Notes: generated from the letters alone by a model not told the origin. 64,000 nt of DNA from Olleya sp. Bg11-27 (GCF_002831645.1 NZ_CP025117.1:310001-374000); one strand, 5' to 3'; counted from the first letter of the stretch, positions 33,867 through 43,156 are shown. Made by a program: numbers and translations.

Positions 33867-36800
33867 TTACTTTTTTATAATTAATTTTTTAGAAATTATA
33901 TTTGAACGATCTCTAGCTTTAACAAGATACATACCTTCACTTAAATCCCCAATATATAAATCCGTTACTATATTAGCCTTTATTTTAAATGCCTTGACGG
34001 TCTGACCTAATAAATTAACTATTTCAAAGTCTCCACTAATAGCAGACTTAAAACTAACATTGTTACTACTAGGGTTTGGATACATAGAAAATTTAACTTC
34101 ATTTTCAAACGTATCTATACCTAATGTAGATATTGTAACACAAAGTGATTCAACAACACACCCTCCAGAAGTAACAACCACTTTATAATCACCATTTGTT
34201 AAAGGTGTAAAATCTTGCGCGGTCTCTCCTGTCAACAAAGTACTAGGGCATTGATACCATTGATATGTTGCTCCAGCTTCATTCGCTGTTAACACAACAC
34301 CTACCTGAGTGATTGTATTGTCTACACTTAATACCTCTACAGTATCACTAGCAGAATTCGTGCAGCCATTAGCATTTGTAAAGGCGTAAGTAATTGTATG
34401 TGTTCCAACACCAGCTGCTGCTGGGTCAAAAGAATACGTCATGCCGTTACCATCGTCTGTAACTCCTGCTCCAGAATACACACCGCCAGTAGCTATTCCT
34501 CCACCTAAACCAGTTTGTTCACCTGCATCAATACATAAATCTGCTGGTGCCGTAAAGGCTACTGTTGGTAAAGCGAATACTTCTATAGCGTCAGAAGCTG
34601 CGTTTGTGCAACCATTAGCGTTTGTAAAGGCGTAACTAATTGTATGTGTTCCAACACCAGCTGCTGCTGGGTCAAAAGAATACGTCATTCCGTTACCATC
34701 GTCTGTAACTCCTGCTCCAGAATACACACCGCCAGTAGCGGTTCCTCCTCCTAAACCAGTTTGTACACCTGCATCAATACATAAATCTGCTGGTGCCGTA
34801 AAGGTTACTGTTGGTAAAACGAATACTTCTATAGTGTCAGAAGCTGCGTTTGTGCAACCATTAGCATTTGTATAGGTGTAAGTAATTGTATGTATTCCAA
34901 TACCAGCTCCTGCTGGGTCAAAAGAATACGTCATGCCGTCACCATCGTCTGTAACTCCTGCTCCAGAATATACTCCTCCTGTTGCAGTTCCTCCACCTAA
35001 ACCAGTTTGTACACCTGCATCAATACATAAATCTGCTGGTGCCGTAAAGGCTACTGTTGGTAAAGCGAATACTTCTATAGTGTCAGAAGCTGCGTTTGTG
35101 CAACCATTAGCATTTGTATAGGTGTAAGTAATTGTATGTATTCCAATACCAGCTCCTGCTGGGTCAAAAGAATACGTCATGCCGTCACCATCGTCTGTAA
35201 CTCCTGCTCCAGAATATACTCCTCCTGTTGCAGTTCCTCCACCTAAACCAGTTTGTACACCTGCATCAATACATAAATCTGCTGGTGCCGTAAAGGCTAC
35301 TGTTGGTAAAGCGAATACTTCTATAGTGTCAGAAGCTGCGTTTGTGCAACCATTAGCATTTGTATAGGTGTAAGTAATTGTATGTATTCCAATACCAGCT
35401 CCTGCTGGGTCAAAAGAATACGTCATGCCGTCACCATCGTCTGTAACTCCTGCTCCAGAATACACACCGCCAGTAGCTATTCCTCCACCTAAACCAGTTT
35501 GTTCACCTGCATCAATACATAGATCTGCTGGTGCCGTAAAGGCTACTGTTGGTATCGCGAATACTTCCATAGTATCACTAGCAGAATTCGTGCAACCATT
35601 AGCATTTGTAAAGGCGTAAGTAATTGTATGTGTTCCAACACCAGCTGCTGCTGGGTCAAAAGAATACGTCATGCCGTCACCATCGTCTGTAACTCCTGCT
35701 CCAGAATACACACCGCCAGTAGCGGTTCCTCCACCTAAACCAGTTTGTTCACCTGCATCAATACATAAATCTGCTGGTGCCGTAAAGGCTACTGTTGGTA
35801 AAGCGAATACTTCTATAGCGTCAGAAGCTGCGTTTGTGCAACCATTAGCGTTTGTAAAGGCGTAACTAATTGTATGTGTTCCAACACCAGCTGCTGATGG
35901 GTCAAAAGAATATGTCATGCCGTTACCATCGTCTGTAACTCCTGCTCCAGAATACACACCGCCAGTAGCGGTTCCTCCACCTAAACCAGCTTGCACACCT
36001 GCATCAATACATAAATCTGCTGGTGCCGTAAAGGCTACTGTTGGTAAAGCGAATACTTCTATAGTGTCAGAAGCTGCGTTTGTGCAACCATTAGCGTTTG
36101 TATAAGTGTAAGTAATAGTATGTGTTCCAACACCAGCTCCTGCTGGGTCAAAAGAATATGTCATGCCGTTACCATCGTCTGTAACTCCTGTTCCAGAATA
36201 TACACCGCCAGTAGCTGTTCCTCCACCTAAACTAGCCTGTACACCAGCATCAATACATAAATCTGCTGGTGCTGTAAAGGTTACTGTTGGTAAAGCGAAT
36301 ACTTCTATAGCGTCAGAAGCTGCGTTTGTGCAACCATTAGCGTTTGTATAAGTGTAAGTAATAGTATGTGTTCCAATACCTGCTACCGCAGGATCAAAAG
36401 AATACGACGTTCCGTTGCCATCATCGGCAACTCCTGTTCCAGAATACACACCGCCAGTAGCGGTTCCTCCACCTAAACCAGTTTGTTCACCTGCATCAAT
36501 ACATAAATCTGCTGGTGCCGTAAAGGCTACTGTTGGTAAAGCGAATACTTCTATAGTATCAGAAGCTGCGTTTGTGCAACCATTAGCGTTTGTATAAGTG
36601 TAAGTAATAGTATGTGTTCCAATACCTGCTACCGCAGGATCAAAAGAATACGACGTTCCGTTACCATCGTCTGTAACTCCTGTTCCAGAATATACTCCTC
36701 CTGTTGCGGTTCCTCCACCTAAACTAGCCTGTACACCAGCATCAATACATAAATCTGCTGGTGCCGTAAAGGCTACTGTTGGTAATGCGAATACTTCTAT

Positions 36801-38420
36801 AGCATCAGAAGCTGCGTTTGTGCAGCCATTAGCGTTTGTAAAGGTGTAAGTAATAGTATGTGTTCCAACACCAGCCCCTGCTGGGTCAAAAGAATACGAC
36901 GTTCCGTTACCATCATCGGTAACTCCTGTTCCAGAATACACACCGCCAGTAGCTATTCCTCCTCCTAAACTAGCCTGTACACCAGCATCAATACATAAAT
37001 CTGCAGGTGCTGTAAAGGTTACTGTTGGTAAAGCATTAATAGTTACACTTACACTTGAACTATTTGGGCAACTTCCTGCAGTTGTATACATAATAGTATA
37101 GGTGTTTGGTACTGTAGCAGACACATCAATTTCTCCTGTACTTGCATTAATACTAATACCAACTGTAGAACTAAATGTTCCACCAGTTACACCTGTAATA
37201 GTTGGTGTTGGATCACTAGCATCAGCACAATAAGAAGCTGCGCTGTAGCTAAAGCTTGCATCATCTAAACCATTAATAGTAACACTAACGGCTTCTGTAC
37301 CATCACACAAACCAGGCGAATTATACTCAACAGTATAAGTATTAGGTGTTGAAGCTGAAACATCAATAGTACCAGTATTAGAGTTTATAGACAATCCTCC
37401 TGAAGCTGAAAAATAACCTCCAGAAACTCCGGTAATAGTGGGTGTTGGATCAGCACCATCAATACAATAAGCCGATGCATCATAATTAAAAGAAGCATCC
37501 TCTTTAGCTGTTGTATTTATAGTTATGGTTCCGCAAGCCCCAGGAGTTACACAGCCACCTTCACCTCGAATATAATAGGTTGTACTTGGTGGCGTAGGTG
37601 TTACAATAACAGATGATCCAGTTGTTGTCGTCACTAAAGTCCCTCCGCATGAGCCTGTATAAACAGACCATTGCGTTGCATCATTTTTATTTCCAGAAAT
37701 AGAAATAAGAGCAGAATTTCCATCACATATTACTGGAGGACCAAATCCTGCTGTTGGTATATCTGGCGCTGTACAGGTAGGAGCCACACCCCAAGTAAAA
37801 GCATCCAAAGCTAAATAATCTGCATCGTTAGTAGCAGATATTAAAATTTCGTCTACGTTAGTATTTGAATTATCTGAACCACCTTCGGTAGAAAAATTAA
37901 TAAAAGTAAAACCATTGTTAGGTGTTAAGGAAGGAGCATTAACAATCCCAGAACTTTTTATAATTGAAAATACAGTTATACCGTCTTTTTTCCCAGTAAA
38001 GGTTAATGTAGTTGTTGGAGGATTAGGATCAGAAAGGTTTCTTCTAGAAACAAATAAATAAAAACTTTTAAGAGTAATATCGGTACCATCAGTAGTTTTA
38101 ATAGTAAAAGAAGACCCATCACCTAATGCAGGACTTCCGGCTGAGTTATCAATAAAAATATTATCAGCAAAAGTTCCATTCCAACCTCCTCCAGCGTAGG
38201 TTTCAATGTCATAGCTGATTTCACCAGAACCATTTTCAATGGTAAAACTCTGTCCATTATCACTAAAAGTAGTTGCATTAACACTTTCATCTTCGAATGC
38301 CTCTGTCGTTTGGGCGGAAGCTTTTAAGCTCAGACAGCTTAAAAAAAGAAATACCACAAAAAATTGTAAGTATTTAAAGGGTAAACATTGAGTAGTTTTT
38401 TGTTTCATTTTTTTTTGCAT
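33867..38420 (-). CDS. Giant T9SS-exported protein with eleven 82-residue repeats
   Basis: A 1517-residue secreted protein. The order is: signal peptide ending near KASAQ (residue 37); an N-terminal jelly-roll-like region (about 38-215) with ADYLALDAFTWG; a short Cys-rich Ig-like region; two repeats with YCIDGADPTPTITGV and YCADASDPTPTITGV; then eleven repeats of exactly 82 residues running from about 463 to 1364; a unique module; and a type A T9SS sorting domain (FSMYPNPSSNNVSF ... GMYLVKARD ... KKLIIKK). Each long repeat opens LPTVAFTAPADLCIDAG and closes GCTNAASDTIEVFA, with two cysteines each that may form a disulfide. The form suggests a surface fibre or adhesin; no ligand is indicated. 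It stands alone. Confidence 0.88.
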   Translation of the reverse strand: MQKKMKQKTTQCLPFKYLQFFVVFLFLSCLSLKASAQTTEAFEDESVNATTFSDNGQSFTIENGSGEISYDIETYAGGGWNGTFADNIFIDNSAGSPALGDGSSFTIKTTDGTDITLKSFYLFVSRRNLSDPNPPTTTLTFTGKKDGITVFSIIKSSGIVNAPSLTPNNGFTFINFSTEGGSDNSNTNVDEILISATNDADYLALDAFTWGVAPTCTAPDIPTAGFGPPVICDGNSALISISGNKNDATQWSVYTGSCGGTLVTTTTGSSVIVTPTPPSTTYYIRGEGGCVTPGACGTITINTTAKEDASFNYDASAYCIDGADPTPTITGVSGGYFSASGGLSINSNTGTIDVSASTPNTYTVEYNSPGLCDGTEAVSVTINGLDDASFSYSAASYCADASDPTPTITGVTGGTFSSTVGISINASTGEIDVSATVPNTYTIMYTTAGSCPNSSSVSVTINALPTVTFTAPADLCIDAGVQASLGGGIATGGVYSGTGVTDDGNGTSYSFDPAGAGVGTHTITYTFTNANGCTNAASDAIEVFALPTVAFTAPADLCIDAGVQASLGGGTATGGVYSGTGVTDDGNGTSYSFDPAVAGIGTHTITYTYTNANGCTNAASDTIEVFALPTVAFTAPADLCIDAGEQTGLGGGTATGGVYSGTGVADDGNGTSYSFDPAVAGIGTHTITYTYTNANGCTNAASDAIEVFALPTVTFTAPADLCIDAGVQASLGGGTATGGVYSGTGVTDDGNGMTYSFDPAGAGVGTHTITYTYTNANGCTNAASDTIEVFALPTVAFTAPADLCIDAGVQAGLGGGTATGGVYSGAGVTDDGNGMTYSFDPSAAGVGTHTISYAFTNANGCTNAASDAIEVFALPTVAFTAPADLCIDAGEQTGLGGGTATGGVYSGAGVTDDGDGMTYSFDPAAAGVGTHTITYAFTNANGCTNSASDTMEVFAIPTVAFTAPADLCIDAGEQTGLGGGIATGGVYSGAGVTDDGDGMTYSFDPAGAGIGIHTITYTYTNANGCTNAASDTIEVFALPTVAFTAPADLCIDAGVQTGLGGGTATGGVYSGAGVTDDGDGMTYSFDPAGAGIGIHTITYTYTNANGCTNAASDTIEVFALPTVAFTAPADLCIDAGVQTGLGGGTATGGVYSGAGVTDDGDGMTYSFDPAGAGIGIHTITYTYTNANGCTNAASDTIEVFVLPTVTFTAPADLCIDAGVQTGLGGGTATGGVYSGAGVTDDGNGMTYSFDPAAAGVGTHTISYAFTNANGCTNAASDAIEVFALPTVAFTAPADLCIDAGEQTGLGGGIATGGVYSGAGVTDDGNGMTYSFDPAAAGVGTHTITYAFTNANGCTNSASDTVEVLSVDNTITQVGVVLTANEAGATYQWYQCPSTLLTGETAQDFTPLTNGDYKVVVTSGGCVVESLCVTISTLGIDTFENEVKFSMYPNPSSNNVSFKSAISGDFEIVNLLGQTVKAFKIKANIVTDLYIGDLSEGMYLVKARDRSNIISKKLIIKK
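34326..37031 (-). repeat. Eleven 246-bp tandem repeats in the giant protein gene
   Basis: 2706 bp in exact 246-bp units without any indel. Units 7, 8 and 9 are almost identical at the protein level (8 and 9 differ only in the last residue). Variable residues are confined to a few positions: V/E and ASL/TGL/AGL after CIDAG, T/A in SGTGV/SGAGV, and the TYTYT/TYAFT/SYAFT segment. They occur in mosaic combinations, as expected from recombination between repeats. Confidence 0.95.
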
Positions 38421-38520
38421 TTACAGTTCAGTTACAAATATATTTTTTTTTTGTAATTCAACATCAATCATAACTATAATGTTTTAAAAAACAAGTACTT
38501 ATACACATTAAAAAAACACG

Positions 38521-38582
38521 TATTTATACGTATAGGATAAATAACTATTTATACGTACAGGATAAATAACTATTTATACACC
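38521..38582. repeat. 25-bp direct repeats upstream of the methyltransferase-like gene
   Basis: TATTTATACGTAnAGGATAAATAAC occurs at 38521-38545 and, directly joined, 38546-38570 with one substitution. A third partial copy (TATTTATACACC) follows at 38571. They lie in the gap between two divergent genes, about 75-135 bp before the ATG at 38658, and could be protein-binding iterons. Confidence 0.85.
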
Positions 38583-38657
38583 CTCAATTAACAGATATTT
38601 ATAGACGCGATACTATTTGAGAAACACTAATTATTAAGACGTATTTTTCTAAATAAT

Positions 38658-39686
38658 TTGTTTAATTTTAATGACATTTTAAACATCATAAAAAGCACTA
38701 TGTTCTCTGAATTGCATTTAAAAGAAATAGCTAAACTGTTAATTCATTCACAAACAGAGAAAGAAGAAATTAAGGCTGTTAATTTATTATCAAATTTTTA
38801 CGCTAAAATTTTAGAAGTCGTCCCATTTGAGGATTTTATTGTAACTGGCACAGAGGTAAGTGGCGGCCTAGCGTTATCTCCCATACATGCTAAAGACTGT
38901 TTAGAAGACTATGTAAGAACTGCTCGTTTTACTAAAGGAACATACAAAGCAATACAAAAGGCAATACAAATTTTCAAAAACAAAAAAATTGAAATCGTTT
39001 ATGCCGGGACGGGGCCATTAGGCACATTACTAGTCCCATTACTACCTTTATTTAGTAGTGATGATATTGCCATTACATTTATTGATATTCATGAAGACTC
39101 TATTTTAAATTTAAAACAAATAATTAATCATTTAGGTTATAAAGATTATGTAAAAGCGTATTTAATAGAAGATGCAACAACCTTTAAATTTAAAGAAGGA
39201 GCGCATATACATGTTGCTATTACAGAAACAATGGATAAAGGACTTACAAAAGAACCACAAGTTTCAATAACTCAAAATTTAGTAATGCAACTATGTGAAA
39301 AAGGAATTTTAGTTCCAGAAGACATAGAAATAAGTTCTAGAAAATCATTTCATGTTAAAGAAAAAGCATTTAAGTCAAATACAAACTATAAAGACTATAT
39401 CAACTTAGAAGAAAAAGACGTTTTATTTTCAATCAATAAAAATATAAAGTCTTTGAAAACTAAATTTAGTTTTGAATCTGATTGGTTCTTTTTTAATCAA
39501 GACTTTGAAACCACTCCAGATATTTGTGTTTATACAAAAATTAAAGTATTTGAAGATGTTTTTATCAATGACGGGGAATCTTTGATAACCAATCCTTATT
39601 GTGTTAAATCGTTATATGCTTTGAAAAAAAACAAATACAAGCTACACTATTCAATAACAAATACGCCTAATTGGTATGTAAAATAA
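38658..39686 (+). CDS. PRMT-like SAM-dependent methyltransferase of unknown target
   Basis: A 342-residue protein not previously familiar to me by name. Residues about 113-127 read IEIVYAGTGPLGTLL, fitting SAM motif I, followed by ITFIDIHEDSI as the acidic motif after strand 2, and VAITETMDKGLTKEPQ near 187, which resembles the double-E segment of protein arginine methyltransferases. GILVPEDIEIS matches the strand after it. An N-terminal helical region with TGTEVSGGLALSPIHAKDCLEDYVR precedes the core. A methyltransferase role is an inference from these motifs. It has iterons upstream and shares a terminator region with the convergent collar protein. Confidence 0.6.
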   Translation: MFNFNDILNIIKSTMFSELHLKEIAKLLIHSQTEKEEIKAVNLLSNFYAKILEVVPFEDFIVTGTEVSGGLALSPIHAKDCLEDYVRTARFTKGTYKAIQKAIQIFKNKKIEIVYAGTGPLGTLLVPLLPLFSSDDIAITFIDIHEDSILNLKQIINHLGYKDYVKAYLIEDATTFKFKEGAHIHVAITETMDKGLTKEPQVSITQNLVMQLCEKGILVPEDIEISSRKSFHVKEKAFKSNTNYKDYINLEEKDVLFSINKNIKSLKTKFSFESDWFFFNQDFETTPDICVYTKIKVFEDVFINDGESLITNPYCVKSLYALKKNKYKLHYSITNTPNWYVK

Positions 39687-39725
39687 ACAATGCTCTATAG
39701 AAAGATTAATAGAGCATTGTTTTTA
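39687..39725. terminator. Terminator between the methyltransferase-like and collar genes
   Basis: Stem ACAATGCTCTAT / ATAGAGCATTGT with a loop of about ten bases and T5. It begins directly after the methyltransferase stop and can serve both convergent genes. Confidence 0.85.
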
Positions 39726-39728
39726 ATA

Positions 39729-40322
39729 TTAGCTTCTTGAAGGAAATATCCCTACTACAGCGATAATAAAATTAACCGCTAAATATGGTTGCATGTTGTT
39801 GTGCGGTTGATTTCCACCACTATTTTGTGTTTGTACAGAATTTGAATTAGCGTTTAAGGTAATATCGGGCGTGGCTTCATTAAAACCGTACGTTGCATCA
39901 AAATTTCTACCTCCTGGAGACCCAGGTGTAGCAATTGTAGAGTTGTTAGTTGCTGATTGCAAAGTAGCATTACCGGAACTGACCTTTATTTCTCCTTGAG
40001 CAAGATGGTTGTGACTAGGCATTTCAACCGTAGTTAAGGTATGATATTCGTCTCCTTGTTTTTGACCTATAGGCCTAGGAGCAAGCCCTGGACCTGCACT
40101 ACCTCCCGAACCGCCACCAGAGTGAATTGGAGCTCTACCTCTTAAATCTGGTAATGCAAAAGTAGTTCTTCCATCACCACCGTAAATGGTGCCTAGAAGA
40201 GAAAATAAAGCTGTGTTTTGTGAAATTTGTACTAATTGTCCGTTGCAAAACTCCCACCCTCTTGGGGCAAAATTTCCTGCGAACATACTGATCGATCCTA
40301 ATAGTGGGTCTGCTGATGCCAT
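39729..40322 (-). CDS. Phage tail collar domain protein (microcystin-dependent-protein type)
   Basis: A 197-residue protein with the tail collar domain in residues 8-68: GSISMFAGNFAPRGWEFCNG, LLGTIYGGDGRTTFALPDLRGRAPIH. A Gly/Ser-rich middle part and a conserved end (MPSHNHLAQ ... NNMQPYLAVNFIIAVVGIFP) complete it. This is the pattern of MdpB-like proteins found in bacterial genomes apart from complete phages. No other phage structural genes are near, so it is probably a domesticated surface or secreted protein rather than part of a prophage. No signal peptide is present. Confidence 0.85.
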   Translation of the reverse strand: MASADPLLGSISMFAGNFAPRGWEFCNGQLVQISQNTALFSLLGTIYGGDGRTTFALPDLRGRAPIHSGGGSGGSAGPGLAPRPIGQKQGDEYHTLTTVEMPSHNHLAQGEIKVSSGNATLQSATNNSTIATPGSPGGRNFDATYGFNEATPDITLNANSNSVQTQNSGGNQPHNNMQPYLAVNFIIAVVGIFPSRS

Positions 40323-40538
40323 AATAATAAAATTTAAAAATTAGTTTAAAATAAGTTCTAGATGTAAGAAATATGTATAATAACAATCCCAAAGCTATAC
40401 CTACCAATCATTTTACATAAGCGTATAATCACGGAGTATTAAAACCACGTAAAAACACCTGTTTTTGGTAAAACTATTTTTTATGTGAATTAGTATGACT
40501 AGATTTATATTATAATTAAAACCAAAATATAAAAAACC

Positions 40539-40973
40539 ATGAGTAAAAATGAAGTAACACTAGAAAACGCAAAAATTTGGGCAAAAAAATGGCAAACTGA
40601 AAATCCAAAGCATTGCAAAGCTTTTTTAATGCCTGCAATAGATTTAATAGAAACCCTTTTAGAAATGAACGTTCTAGTAAAACAAGAAGACGGCAACTAC
40701 AGCCTTCAAAATGTCGAATCTAGCGGTGTTCGTGCCTATATGGCAATTGATCAAGAAGTTGAAGAAGGTTTTGGAGAAAAGTTGCTACTTGTTGGTACTA
40801 AAGTAGACTGTAAAGATATTCATCGCGATATTATTGAAGACGAAAAACCTTCTGGTTGTGACAACAGTGATGTAGATACAGCTGTAAATAAATTAAATGG
40901 AAGCGGTGTTTTTGATTTTACGTCACCTTGTCCAAGTGATTGCGATATAAATAGTCCCTTATCCAATTCATAA
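40539..40973 (+). CDS. Small conserved protein heading a two-component operon
   Basis: A 144-residue soluble protein with no signal peptide. The first 70 residues are helical (VTLENAKIWAKKWQ, FLMPAIDLIETLLEM). The centre SSGVRAYMAIDQEVEEG followed by KLLLVGTKVDCKD is a beta-rich block that recalls a widespread but uncharacterised Bacteroidota family. The C-terminal part is Asp/Ser-rich with cysteines in a CxxDC pattern (FTSPCPSDCDINSP). It is followed after 6 bp by the membrane protein gene, then kinase and regulator, so it is probably the input or the output partner of that system. No function is known. Confidence 0.75.
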   Translation: MSKNEVTLENAKIWAKKWQTENPKHCKAFLMPAIDLIETLLEMNVLVKQEDGNYSLQNVESSGVRAYMAIDQEVEEGFGEKLLLVGTKVDCKDIHRDIIEDEKPSGCDNSDVDTAVNKLNGSGVFDFTSPCPSDCDINSPLSNS

Positions 40974-40979
40974 AATTTA

Positions 40980-41618
40980 ATGAAATTAATTAGTTCCCTT
41001 TTTGAATACTTAGGAATAGCTATACTTTTTATTAATGCTTTGTTGTTTTTTAAAAGCTATACTTCAAAAAAAAGTATGGCTTTTAAATATTTTAGCTTTT
41101 ATTTAGGGACTTCTTTAATTATTGTGGTAATAACATCTACGTTATCGTATTTTACAAAAGACAATCTTTACTTATCACATTTTTATTTTATTGGACAATT
41201 TATTCTATTATCCTTATTTTACCGAGAATTACTAAATACGAATCAAAAAAAGATAGTCAATACTATTTTAGCGCTTGTTTTATTTACTTTATCGTTACAA
41301 TATGCAAATACTCCTGATCTTTTCTTTAAATTTTTCGTTTTTGAAATTTTTATAACCTCTTTTCCTATTGTCGTATATTCCATTATTCATCTCTATAATT
41401 CAATAAGTAAAAAAGGGGCGTATATTTATATAAATGCAGGAATCCTAATTTATCTAACAACTAGCACTTTAATATTTATTCTAGGAGATTATTTATCTGA
41501 ATATAATAACACTACGATTAAGAAAATTTGGTTAGTTAATAAAATATTATATCTAATATATTTAATATTAATTTTTATAGAATGGACGAAAACATTATCG
41601 ATGGACAAGAACAAGTAA
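40980..41618 (+). CDS. Multi-pass membrane protein of the two-component operon (candidate sensor)
   Basis: A 212-residue integral membrane protein with about six to seven helices and short loops, for example FEYLGIAILFINALLFF at the start, FYFIGQFILLSLFYREL in the third and YINAGILIYLTTSTLIFIL near the end. No soluble domain and no motif that I recognise. Its last 37 bp overlap the kinase gene, implying translational coupling. It may be the membrane sensor serving the kinase, which itself has only one helix; this is inference. Confidence 0.75.
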   Translation: MKLISSLFEYLGIAILFINALLFFKSYTSKKSMAFKYFSFYLGTSLIIVVITSTLSYFTKDNLYLSHFYFIGQFILLSLFYRELLNTNQKKIVNTILALVLFTLSLQYANTPDLFFKFFVFEIFITSFPIVVYSIIHLYNSISKKGAYIYINAGILIYLTTSTLIFILGDYLSEYNNTTIKKIWLVNKILYLIYLILIFIEWTKTLSMDKNK

Positions 41619-42385
41619 TAATAGCTTTAGTCTATGGACTTATTTTTTTAGTATTACTTACGACTGGACTGATTTTATTTTTTCATTATTCAAGACGAAA
41701 AATCATTCAAAAAGAGCTTGAAAAAGCTGCTTTAAAACTTGAAAATCAGCAAAAAATATTACAAACCTCCATCGCTATTCAAGAGAGAGAACGCAAACGT
41801 ATTGCTCAAGATTTACACGATGCTATCAGCTCTAAATTAAACATTATAAGTTTAACCACTAATGTTTTACTAATAGATCAAACCATTAGTGAAAAACAGA
41901 AAATAGCTTTAGAACAAATATTAAATATTACTACGGGTACTTTAGAAAGCGCACGTAAAATTGCACACGATTTATTACCTCCTATTTTAAATGAATTTGG
42001 TCTTAAAGCTGCCTTACAAGAATTATTTGAAGACTTTTCTAAACACACTAAAATAGAGATTGAAGATAACGTTGAAGCACTAACTAGACTATCAAAAAAC
42101 GATCAACTACATGTCTTTAGGATCGTTCAAGAACTGATTAACAACTCCATTAGACATGGTAAGGCTAACGAGTTAGTGGTTTACATGGAGCAAAATGAGA
42201 CCGATTTTGTAATACGCTATCAAGACAATGGACAAGGGTTTGATGTTAAAAAAATACACGAAAAATCAGGAATAGGCCTTCAAAATATAAAAAGTAGAGT
42301 TAAGATTTTAAAAGGGATACTAAAAATAGAAAGCACACCCAATAACGGAAGTCAATTTATTATACGTTGTAGTTATGAAAGATAA
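41582..42385 (+). CDS. HisKA_3 family sensor histidine kinase
   Basis: A 267-residue NarX/DesK-type kinase. One transmembrane helix (about residues 11-33) has only ten residues outside, followed by a coiled linker, the HisKA_3 domain with the phospho-accepting His in ERKRIAQDLHDAISS near 80, and the HATPase domain with VQELINNSIRHG near 180, YQDNGQGFD and GIGLQNIKSRV. It has no sensor domain of its own. It overlaps the membrane-protein gene by 37 bp and the regulator gene by 11 bp. Confidence 0.9.
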   Translation: MDENIIDGQEQVIIALVYGLIFLVLLTTGLILFFHYSRRKIIQKELEKAALKLENQQKILQTSIAIQERERKRIAQDLHDAISSKLNIISLTTNVLLIDQTISEKQKIALEQILNITTGTLESARKIAHDLLPPILNEFGLKAALQELFEDFSKHTKIEIEDNVEALTRLSKNDQLHVFRIVQELINNSIRHGKANELVVYMEQNETDFVIRYQDNGQGFDVKKIHEKSGIGLQNIKSRVKILKGILKIESTPNNGSQFIIRCSYER

Positions 42386-43055
42386 AATAAAAATTGCATT
42401 AGCAGATGACGAACTTTTATTTAGACAAGGTCTAAAAGCTATTTTAGAAACTAATGAAGCTATAGATGTCCTTTTTGATGTTGAAAATGGAGAGTACTTA
42501 ATACAAGAATTAAGAACCGCTAAAACTTTACCTGAAATAGTAATTACCGACCTTAAAATGCCCGAACTTAACGGTGTTGAAGTAACTAAACTTATTAAAA
42601 AAGAGTTTCCCGATATTAAAGTTATTGCGTTGACTAGCTATTTTAGCAAACCCTTTATTTTAAATATGATATCTATAGGCGCTGTCGCTTATTTAGCAAA
42701 AAATAGCACACCCGCCTTAATGATTAAAACCATAGAAGAAGTGGCAGCTAAAGGTTTTCACTACGACACACAAGTCATGCAATACATTCATGAAAGCATT
42801 GTAAATCCCGCAGATAAAAAAGTAAAGTCTAGTTTTGATACTAATTACTTTACTAAACGTGAAATAGAAATTTTAGAGCTTATTTGTCAGCAACTAACGA
42901 CGGGTGATATTGCCGAAACCCTATTTATAAGTCCTAGAACTGTTGAAGGGCATCGTAATAATCTACTACTTAAGACAGAGTCCAAAAATGTTGCTGGCCT
43001 AGTTATCTATGCTTTAAAAAACAAATTAGTATCCCTAGATAATGATACGTTTTAG
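42375..43055 (+). CDS. NarL/FixJ-type response regulator
   Basis: A 226-residue regulator. The receiver domain has IKIALADDELLFRQGL at the start, the phospho-accepting Asp in IVITDLKMPELNG near 58, and the Lys in YLAKNSTP. The C-terminal LuxR-type helix-turn-helix reads LTTGDIAETLFISPRTVEGHRNNLLLKT. It is translationally coupled to the kinase. Targets unknown; autoregulation of the operon is plausible. A terminator-like hairpin follows at 43157. Confidence 0.92.
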   Translation: MKDKIKIALADDELLFRQGLKAILETNEAIDVLFDVENGEYLIQELRTAKTLPEIVITDLKMPELNGVEVTKLIKKEFPDIKVIALTSYFSKPFILNMISIGAVAYLAKNSTPALMIKTIEEVAAKGFHYDTQVMQYIHESIVNPADKKVKSSFDTNYFTKREIEILELICQQLTTGDIAETLFISPRTVEGHRNNLLLKTESKNVAGLVIYALKNKLVSLDNDTF

Positions 43056-43156
43056 TAACCAAGGAACATCTATAAAAAACTATTTTAAAAGGTTCTTTTT
43101 TTCTTAATCCTTCATTTTGTTTAGCAATGAGCTAGATTAAAACAAGTCAATAGATC

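Noticed and set aside
34441-36597. Eight antisense open frames of 60-64 codons, rich in Pro and Val, at 246-bp steps
   Set aside because: They are the complement of the repeat units in the giant protein gene; their regular recurrence follows from the repeats, and the codon pattern is that of the sense strand.
38521-38582. Replication origin iterons
   Set aside because: Only two to three units, and no replication initiator gene nearby.
39729-40322. Prophage
   Set aside because: A single collar-domain gene without integrase, capsid, terminase or lysis genes does not support one.
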